From: Candidatus Dormiibacterota bacterium
GTDB taxonomy: Bacteria; Chloroflexota; Dormibacteria; Aeolococcales; Aeolococcaceae
Direction: 5' to 3'
DNA: 41,064 nt
NCBI GenBank assembly: GCA_036495095.1
Contig: DASXNK010000109.1
Location: 1 to 41,064, forward strand
Part shown: positions 35,198 to 41,064 of the stretch, one piece after another
Position numbering within the stretch: the first letter of the stretch is position 1
Layout: each line of letters begins with the position of its first letter
Position numbers and translations under genes: made by a program
Notes under the pieces: model-generated
Seen by the model: the letters and a program-made list of their open reading frames with translations, nothing else
Database searches by the model: none
Told to the model about the DNA's origin: nothing

Positions 35198-36454
35198 TCA
35201 ATCGAGCCCGATGTCCAGGTCGTGCTCGACACCTCGATGGATGGCCTCCCGCTCGGGAGGCGACCACTCGATGCCGGCCGATGGCGTTCGCTGTGGCTCC
35301 TCGGGCGGCACGTCCACTAGGGCGTCCGACTCCGGTGCCGTCCTCCGGTCGACTTCGCGTCCGCTGTCGTACAGACGGTCGAGGCTCTGAGCGGCGCGCT
35401 CGCGTGCCGCCCATTCGGACTCGCGCTCTGCATCGAGCGCGTCCAGCCGGTCCTCCTCTCGAGCCCGAACGAAGTCCGCATGGCGTACGTCGTCGTCCGA
35501 GACGGGACGGTCCCGCTCACGCATGGGCCCTCTCGCCGGTGAGATGGCCTGGGACGACTCATCTCGCTCGGCGAGCGTCTCGGGGCTGGACAGCGCCGCA
35601 CCCTCTCCGAGCGCGACGTACACCGCGTCGTCGAGATCGACCGGGGCTTTCGCCGAGGGCCACTCGCCGTATGCGGAGCGGACCCTCTCCTCGCTTCCCT
35701 CGAGGTCGCGCCAGCCGGGGAGGACGCTGTCGAGGGCGACCTCGGCGGTAGACCGGTCGTCGCCACGGGGGATGAACTCGACCTCGTCCTTAGCGGCGAG
35801 GGTGTTCCAGCTCCCTTTCTCGTCCTGCCACGGGATGTAGCGCCAGGGCAGTTCAGCCGGCGCGTTGTCCGGTTCGAACGCGCGCCCGACACCGTCAGCC
35901 CACCAGCCTCCCTGACGATCGAGGATGAAGTCGGGACTCGAGCCCCGGTCCCAGGAATCGCGTCCGTACGCCTCACGGTTCACGACCATGAAGTCGTGGC
36001 GCTCGGGACGCCATTGGTCGACCTCGGCCGCTGGGTCGTAGATCTCGTGGACGTACTCGTGTGTGGGCGTGAAGGGGAAGGGCCGGCGCAGACGGGGGGC
36101 CACCAGGTCGGCCATCTCCTTACCAGCGGCCTGCTCACGTTCCTCCGGTGACATCCACGGGGTGAGATCGCCGCCCTCGATGACACTCCACTGGCGAGTC
36201 CACGGTGCGGTTCGCTCACCGGCGGCACGAGGAGCATCGCCATCCCACTCCGCTGTGGGTGCCAGCTGTGCTTGCGGGTCGAGGTCGACGAAACCCGAGC
36301 GGTGGACGGCAGCCTCCTGCGGCGAGCGGAGAGCCTCCTCGTACGAGGACGCCGCCCGGGCGAGGTCGCGGATCTCCGCCATGTCCCCGGCGACGTCTCG
36401 GCGCCGCTCGCACCGGCGACGGGAACCGCCGCCCATCCACTCACGCAGACCCAT
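35198..36454 (-). CDS. Large charged island protein of unknown function, 418 aa
   Basis: It starts MGLREWMGGGSRRRCERRRD. The protein is soluble, acidic and rich in Asp, Glu and Arg, with Trp-rich stretches in the middle (near 180-260, PWRYIPWQDEKG and GWRDLEG). The last 130 residues are very charged and partly helical (RERDRPVSDDDVRHADFVRA). No family or catalytic motif recognised. The start overlaps the end of the coupling ATPase gene by 14 nt, and GGAGG precedes ATG 36454 by about 7 nt. It may be a partner of the coupling ATPase; this is inference from gene order. Confidence 0.7.
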   Translation of the reverse strand: MGLREWMGGGSRRRCERRRDVAGDMAEIRDLARAASSYEEALRSPQEAAVHRSGFVDLDPQAQLAPTAEWDGDAPRAAGERTAPWTRQWSVIEGGDLTPWMSPEEREQAAGKEMADLVAPRLRRPFPFTPTHEYVHEIYDPAAEVDQWRPERHDFMVVNREAYGRDSWDRGSSPDFILDRQGGWWADGVGRAFEPDNAPAELPWRYIPWQDEKGSWNTLAAKDEVEFIPRGDDRSTAEVALDSVLPGWRDLEGSEERVRSAYGEWPSAKAPVDLDDAVYVALGEGAALSSPETLAERDESSQAISPARGPMRERDRPVSDDDVRHADFVRAREEDRLDALDAERESEWAARERAAQSLDRLYDSGREVDRRTAPESDALVDVPPEEPQRTPSAGIEWSPPEREAIHRGVEHDLDIGLD

Positions 36455-38378
36455 GGCGGGTCCTCCCTCCCGGTCCGCCGTGCGGGCGGCCGTACCGTCG
36501 CGCGTCAGGGTGCAGCTCGACGATCCGCGCCCTGCCGGCGACCACGTCGACCACCGGCGTCAGCCTGTCCCACTGCCGGAACGGCGTCAGCTCGGTGTGG
36601 TCGGCGACCCGGATCACGCCGGGCGGGTAGTGGCCCATGACCACGACGGCGTTCCCCGGCGCCATCTGCCGGATCTCCGCAGCGGGCATCCGCGGCACCC
36701 GGACGTAGCCGTCCTGGGTGCTCTCGTAGTGGCCGACGTCGAAGACGTGGAAGGCGTGGAAGGGACCCTGGGCTCCCCGGGAGATCGACCTCGTCCGCTG
36801 CGGCACCCAGTGCTCGCCGGCGAGCTTCTCGATCCGGTCCAGCACCTCGCCGTCACCGCACCCGGGGAAGAGGACGGTGGCGACGCCACCGCCGAAGACC
36901 AGGCCCCACGCGGTGTCCTTCCCCCACCGCGTGACCGCCTGGCCCATGTTCTGGAGGGCGGCGAGCACGACGATGTTGCGGGAGCGGCCCTCGGAGACGA
37001 TCGACGGCAGCGACTCGAGCGGGCAGATGTTGGCGACCTCGTCGAGCGCGAGCAGCAAGGGAACCGGCAGTTGGCCGAACCGGTCGCTGACCCGGAGCGC
37101 CGCGGTTCGAACCTCCTCGACCAGGCCGACGACCAGCGGTGAGAGGTCGACCTGGGCGTCACTCGGGGCGACCACGAAGATGCTGTTCGCGCCGGTGAGG
37201 AACTCGTAGGGCTCGAACCCGCACGCATCCGCCGCGTCGGCGCAGCGCAGCACCGCCTCCGTGTCGAAGGCGGAGAGGATGCCCGCCACCGCGCTCCAGA
37301 AGGAGCTGCGCTCACGGTCGGGCGTCCTGGCGATACCCTTGAGCACCTGCAGACCGAAGAGGTCGTGGTGGCGCTCGAGGATCTGCATCGCCGGCTCGAT
37401 GCGGAACCCGCTCGTCCAGGAGACGACGGTCGACATCGGCAGCCCCTCGAGCGCGGCGGCATGGAGCAACTCGGTGAGCAGCTGGGTGCCGCGGGTGCGC
37501 CAGTGGGTGCGGTCGACCGATCCCTTGCCCGCGTCCTGGCACAGGTGGAAGGCGCGCTGGCGGGCGGTGTCGCGGTCGCGGCAACCGCGCAGCGGCGACC
37601 AGGTGAGCCGTCGCACGGCGGGGGGTGTCCCGCCAAGCACCCCGAGGGGGTCGAAGCACCACACCGTGCCCCGGTGCGATCGGACCGCGGCGCAGGCGTC
37701 GAGAACGTCGCGCTTGGTGGTGGTCGTGAGCACGCAGCCGGTCCAGGCGAGGACGTTGGGGATGATCACCCGGCGGGTCTTGCCGGTGCCCATGCCGCCG
37801 AGGAGGATTGCCGAGTGCTGCCACGGTGCCGTGATCCAGGTCCGGCCCGAGAAGCCGATGACCACCTCGCAAGGCGGGAGGCCGTACGGCTCAACGGCGA
37901 GCGTCGCGCGCACCGGCCGAAGGCGGGGGCGCCTGCCCGACCGACGGTCCACCGCCCTTGCCAGGCGGCCGCCGCCGGCCGCGAGGCCCGGGCTGAGCGC
38001 GACGACCCAGCCGGCCGACGGGTGTCCGGCCCGCCCGAGATGGAGGCCGTAGCGGATGGAGGCGATGACCGGGATGGCCAGGAGCAGGGGGACGGCGGCG
38101 GTGGCGATCCGGCGCATTCCCCGACCGGCCTGCGAGGCGTGGGAGAGGGCGGCGAGGCCGGGTACCAGCGGTGGCACGCCCACGCCGGCGACGACGCAGC
38201 CCATCCAGAGAGCGTGCGGACGCCAGCGACCGAGCGAGATGACCAGATCGACGAGGCGTCGCCAGGCGACAACAACCAGCCGGACGACGGCCGCACAGAG
38301 CGGGGGCACCCCGGCTGCGGCGGTCCGGAGGAGTGCGAGCAGGCGGCTGCGGCTCCGCCGGAGGGCGGTTGTCACCAT
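36441..38378 (-). CDS. TraG/VirD4-type conjugative coupling ATPase
   Basis: 645 residues. N-terminal hydrophobic helices at about 20-110 anchor it in the membrane. Walker A GGMGTGKT is at 194-201, Walker B LLLALDEVANICPLESLP at about 441-458, and AALQNMGQ follows near 473-480, typical of VirD4/TraG proteins. This family links the relaxosome to the type IV secretion channel and pumps DNA or protein substrates. The ATG at 38378 overlaps the upstream gene by 7 nt. Family membership is strong. Whether a complete transfer apparatus exists cannot be seen here. Confidence 0.85.
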   Translation of the reverse strand: MVTTALRRSRSRLLALLRTAAAGVPPLCAAVVRLVVVAWRRLVDLVISLGRWRPHALWMGCVVAGVGVPPLVPGLAALSHASQAGRGMRRIATAAVPLLLAIPVIASIRYGLHLGRAGHPSAGWVVALSPGLAAGGGRLARAVDRRSGRRPRLRPVRATLAVEPYGLPPCEVVIGFSGRTWITAPWQHSAILLGGMGTGKTRRVIIPNVLAWTGCVLTTTTKRDVLDACAAVRSHRGTVWCFDPLGVLGGTPPAVRRLTWSPLRGCRDRDTARQRAFHLCQDAGKGSVDRTHWRTRGTQLLTELLHAAALEGLPMSTVVSWTSGFRIEPAMQILERHHDLFGLQVLKGIARTPDRERSSFWSAVAGILSAFDTEAVLRCADAADACGFEPYEFLTGANSIFVVAPSDAQVDLSPLVVGLVEEVRTAALRVSDRFGQLPVPLLLALDEVANICPLESLPSIVSEGRSRNIVVLAALQNMGQAVTRWGKDTAWGLVFGGGVATVLFPGCGDGEVLDRIEKLAGEHWVPQRTRSISRGAQGPFHAFHVFDVGHYESTQDGYVRVPRMPAAEIRQMAPGNAVVVMGHYPPGVIRVADHTELTPFRQWDRLTPVVDVVAGRARIVELHPDARRYGRPHGGPGGRTRHGSA

Positions 38379-38797
38379 GGCGGATGTCCTGCGGGAGCGC
38401 GGCGTCGGCGCGCCACCGCCTCGGCGACGGCGTCCTCGAGGGCGGGCGTGGCCACCGGGTTCCCCCAGGGCTGCTCCCTCGGTGGGTGGGCCCCGTGGTG
38501 TCCACGCACCTCCTCCCAGTCGCGCTGGAGGGCGAAGAGGGCGGACCACCACTCATTGGCGGCCTTCGCCGGGGCCTCGGGGTCGAGGACCGCCTCTCGC
38601 CAGTAGCGGAGAGCGGCGAGCCGTCGGACAACCCATCCGTGGACGTACCAGCACCCGGGGACGTCGACGTCGCAGTCCCGAAGCCACCCCACGAAGCCGG
38701 AGAGGTCGAGGTAGGCGGACCGGAGCTCGTCGGGGGTCAGCGCATCGAGGTCCCAGGGAACCAGGACGGTTGCGCTGCTGTGAGCCTCGGCACTCAT
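38372..38797 (-). CDS. Island protein of unknown function, 141 aa
   Basis: It starts MSAEAHSSATVLVPWDLDAL. It is soluble, with a Trp-rich central part (WYVHGWVVRRLAALRYWREAV near 60-80) and a basic Arg-rich C-terminus (VARRRRAPAG). No family recognised. Its ATG overlaps the upstream stop as ATGA, and its 3' end overlaps the coupling ATPase gene, so the three genes are translated together. Likely an accessory of the coupling ATPase. Confidence 0.7.
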   Translation of the reverse strand: MSAEAHSSATVLVPWDLDALTPDELRSAYLDLSGFVGWLRDCDVDVPGCWYVHGWVVRRLAALRYWREAVLDPEAPAKAANEWWSALFALQRDWEEVRGHHGAHPPREQPWGNPVATPALEDAVAEAVARRRRAPAGHPPW

Positions 38798-39213
38798 CGC
38801 CACCGCCTCGCGCGCCCGCCGCGATACACGTGGAGGAAGGGCTGGTAGCTGCTGCGGCTCATGACCCGCGGCGGTGCCCAGTACACCCTCGGCCGTCGCA
38901 CCAGCCGGAGGAGCCACACGGCGAGTGCGCCGCTGGCGAGGACCAGGAGGCTGAGGACGGCGAAGTAGGCGGAGCCGCCGGGGATACCGGGGGCCACTGG
39001 GTCACCGGGGTGCTGGCTCAGCTGGATGAACTCGGCGGCCGAGTCCGCGCAAGACACGGCCGGCCACGATCCGTGCTCCAGGCCACCGAGCACCTGACCA
39101 GCTGCCCAGACGTAGAGGAGGGCCAACGCGAGAAGGACTGTTGCGATGAACGCGAAGGTCCGGAGGGGATGTGTCCTCTCCCGGTCATGCGCGTAGTACG
39201 GGTGGCGGTCCAT
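38794..39213 (-). CDS. Two-helix membrane protein, 139 aa
   Basis: It has a charged N-terminus with many His and Arg, a first membrane helix at about 19-40, a presumed outside loop with one cysteine, a second helix at about 82-104, and a basic C-terminal tail. The layout fits a small inner-membrane subunit of a secretion or conjugation complex, but no family is recognised. ATG 39213 has AGGAG about 7 nt upstream. It is the first gene of the minus-strand island operon running to 33618. Confidence 0.7.
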   Translation of the reverse strand: MDRHPYYAHDRERTHPLRTFAFIATVLLALALLYVWAAGQVLGGLEHGSWPAVSCADSAAEFIQLSQHPGDPVAPGIPGGSAYFAVLSLLVLASGALAVWLLRLVRRPRVYWAPPRVMSRSSYQPFLHVYRGGRARRWR

Positions 39214-40121
39214 CAGCGCGCTCCTGCATCCAGCTGAGCGAGCTCGCCGCCGCGCCGCCTATGGGGGCGACGGCAGCAACTCGCTGTGCGTGCAGGAGAC
39301 CGCCTCTGCGACCAGCTGACTAGGCGCACCCTGTCATCACTCTGTCTCGAATGGCAAGGTGATGACAAAGAGCTAATCCACCCCCCCTATCCGAGGCCCG
39401 AGGGCCCCGTTCCGCCCTGGCTCCGCTTGGCGCCCGTCCACCCTCGCCCGCATCCTTGCACCGCGAGAACGCTGCCACATTCCCCCGAGGTCCACGACCC
39501 AGAGTGGTCGCCGCACCCTGACGGAGGCCGCGCGGCGCGCGAGCGAGCCCAGGGGCTCCGCCCCCGGACCCCACGTCCGCGAGGGGGGCACCCCCTCACC
39601 TCCCCCATCGTCCTGTGGTGCTGTGTTGCTGACGCGTCGTACGCAGACGCCCGTAGCACCGCGGTGGGGTTCGGGTTCGGCATCAGCGATGCGGTCACCG
39701 ACAGACCAACTCCGCCCCGGGGCTCAACCGTGAGGGGAAACCTCGCGGATGAGCCTACCGTGGTCTGCCACGGCGTCAGCGCCCGGCGACGGAGCTGCGA
39801 CGGTGCCATCGCCGGAACGGGAGCGATAGGCACCGCCGGTGTCACGGTGAGAAGGCGAACCCGGGGGGGCTGCCTCTGTCGCCCCACGTCGGCGTTAGCC
39901 CCCGTGTAGCGATCGGGTCCGCAGCTCACCGACAAGGGTCGCCACGATCGGCGGAGCGCGGATCCCGTGGTGGACGTGGTGGCCACGGTAACGGGCTGGC
40001 ACGACTCGCCAGCGGCGGCTCGGGAAAGCCTGATTCCCATGTGAGGATCGCCTGACCTCGTTCCTCCGGCGGATGGGGTGCGGACCCTGCCGGTCCCATG
40101 ACCACCGAACGAGGACTCTCC
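39214..40121. other. About 0.9 kb without a recognisable gene
   Basis: The region holds the divergent control sequences of the island operon (minus) and the RHS gene (plus). Visible elements are the 9-bp inverted repeat at 39332-39367, GGGGC/GCCCC (39552-39564), a 7-bp hairpin at 39581-39597, GCTGGC/GCCAGC at 39995-40013, and GGGAA/TTCCC at 40022-40038. The open frames across it show no family similarity that I can recognise. It might hold a small RNA or an origin, but nothing in it proves that. Confidence 0.4.
39332..39367. promoter_or_regulatory. Inverted repeat, operator candidate
   Basis: TGTCATCAC (39332-39340) and GTGATGACA (39359-39367) are exact reverse complements, 18 nt apart. It lies about 120 nt upstream of the first gene of the island operon. 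It could be the site for the XRE regulator or another dimeric repressor. Confidence 0.45.
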
Positions 40122-41064
40122 ATGCTCCCGCGCCACTCCGAGCGCCTCGATGCCCGGCGCCGTGTCGTGCTCGCCCTTTTCGCGTTCTGCGTGCCCGCCG
40201 CCACCACGCTCGTCATGATCGATCGGCCGCTCATCGCGGCGGCGTCGACCACCCCAACCCTGCTTGGCGAACAGAGCTGGTACACCATGGACAAGCATCA
40301 GCTGTGGGACACGGCGAGCCTCTCGGTGAACGTCGCCAGCGGCGACCTCCTCCTCCACGAGAAGGACCTCGCGATCGCAGGCATCGCCGGCCACAACATC
40401 AACCTCGACCGCTACTACAACAGCCTGTCCAACGGGGCCGGCGGCGGAGCCGACTTCGGCTCGGACTGGGTCATGAGCGCCGGCGGCGACGTCAAGCTCA
40501 CCATCGGCGTGGGCACGATCACCTACCAGGGCCCGAGCAGCTTCCAGCAGGTGTTCAACGCGAACGGCAGCGCTTGGCAGGAGCCGAGTCCAGCGGGGCT
40601 GGATGCCAGCCTGGTCGGTGCCAGCGGCGGCCCCTACACCCTCACGTACCACAATAACGGACAGGTCTTGACCTTCAACGGCACCGGCCAGCTGACCAGC
40701 AACGCCGACCGCAACAGCGGCTTTCAGGCGCCGAACACCTTCACCTATGCGTACAACGGCGACGGAACCCTCCACCAGGTCACTGACGCCAGCGGCCGAA
40801 CCGTCAGCTTCACCTACAACGGCGGCGGCAACGTGGCGACGATGGTGGATAATGCCCTGGGCCGCACCTATACCTACACCATCAACGGCAGCCACAACCT
40901 CACAGGTTACGCCGACCCCGCGAACCCGACGAAGACGGCCGTCTTCGGCTACGACACGCTGGGCAAGCACGAGATCGTCGACATCACCGACCCCGCCGGG
41001 GCCGGCCACACGCACCTGGTCTATGACACCAACCACCGCGTCACCGAGCTGGACTTCACCAAGG
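40122..41064 (+). CDS. RHS/YD-repeat protein, N-terminal part (cut by window end)
   Basis: Starts MLPRHSERLDARRRVVLALF with one hydrophobic helix at about residues 14-40, so the protein is probably exported or membrane-anchored. SLSVNVASGDLLLHEKDLAI then matches the N-terminal module found before RHS repeats. YD-type repeats follow with phrases such as FTYAYNGDGTLHQVTD, VSFTYNGGGNVATM and YTYTINGSHNLTGY. The frame stays open to the last base, so the C-terminal part, where RHS proteins often carry a toxin, is outside. GAGGA at 40111-40115 suits ATG 40122. ATG 40098 is in frame but has a weaker site. Island-encoded, divergent from the transfer operon. Confidence 0.85.
   Translation, partial: MLPRHSERLDARRRVVLALFAFCVPAATTLVMIDRPLIAAASTTPTLLGEQSWYTMDKHQLWDTASLSVNVASGDLLLHEKDLAIAGIAGHNINLDRYYNSLSNGAGGGADFGSDWVMSAGGDVKLTIGVGTITYQGPSSFQQVFNANGSAWQEPSPAGLDASLVGASGGPYTLTYHNNGQVLTFNGTGQLTSNADRNSGFQAPNTFTYAYNGDGTLHQVTDASGRTVSFTYNGGGNVATMVDNALGRTYTYTINGSHNLTGYADPANPTKTAVFGYDTLGKHEIVDITDPAGAGHTHLVYDTNHRVTELDFTK

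Larger units (their letters stand above)
32468..41064. mobile_element. tRNA-Thr integrated element, left end only
   Basis: The tyrosine recombinase next to the tRNA 3' end, the facing operon of small unknown genes with SSB and a TraG/VirD4-type ATPase, and the RHS gene beyond together look like an integrative conjugative or mobilisable element. The right boundary, a relaxase and mating-pair proteins are not in the window, so extent and type are uncertain. The start coordinate assumes the tRNA 3' end is the junction. Confidence 0.65.

Noticed and set aside
39286-39909. 207-codon plus-strand frame in the island intergenic region
   Set aside because: Low-complexity, no ribosome site, no motif, and it crosses several hairpins.
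39387-41036. 549-codon minus-strand frame opposite the RHS gene
   Set aside because: The plus strand carries RHS repeats with a ribosome site; the minus frame is low complexity.

Overview
The window is very GC-rich, densely packed bacterial chromosome with class A PBP, ClpXP and bacterial ribosomal proteins. Gene content and order suggest a high-GC member of the Terrabacteria (Actinomycetota, Chloroflexota or Dormibacterota side). I could not assign a phylum from the sequence alone. No rRNA, CRISPR array or insertion sequence was found.

Backbone, 1-32467. A tRNA-Ala(CGC) and an orphan AAA+ ATPase are followed by a one-helix microprotein, a class A penicillin-binding protein and a rhomboid protease. 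The conserved block rplU-rpmA-obgE-nadD-rsfS follows on the minus strand, then maf coupled to a DUF11-type lipoprotein. A long minus-strand operon then runs valS, a double zinc-ribbon membrane protein, and four membrane proteins resembling complex I or hydrogenase-4 antiporter-type subunits, with no peripheral arm in the window. Next come two divergent exported proteins and the protein-quality block tig-clpP-clpX, in which tig is cut by an in-frame TAG. After tRNA-Leu(UAG) there is a compact transcription unit for an 81-residue protein of unknown function with its own promoter, leader and terminator. An HD-GYP membrane protein with a large presumed external domain, leuS, and biotin genes bioF plus a fused bioD-bioA complete the backbone.

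Island, from about 32468 to beyond the window end. A tyrosine recombinase lies directly downstream of tRNA-Thr(CGT), the usual layout of a tRNA-integrated element. Facing it is an eight-gene minus-strand operon: two small proteins, a TraG/VirD4-type coupling ATPase, a charged protein of unknown function, SSB, a CxxC protein, a small helical protein and an XRE-type regulator. After about 0.9 kb without a recognisable gene, a plus-strand RHS/YD-repeat protein begins and runs off the window. This looks like the integration end of a conjugative or mobilisable element carrying an RHS gene. No relaxase, VirB4-like ATPase or second attachment site is visible.

Main points for a second look: the TAG inside tig with a possible restart just after it; three coupled genes, obgE most clearly, whose best start is CTG; the four-protein antiporter-like module in which I find no lysine in about 1,436 residues; the bioD-bioA fusion; the isolated 81-residue gene unit; and the tRNA-Thr island with its RHS gene.
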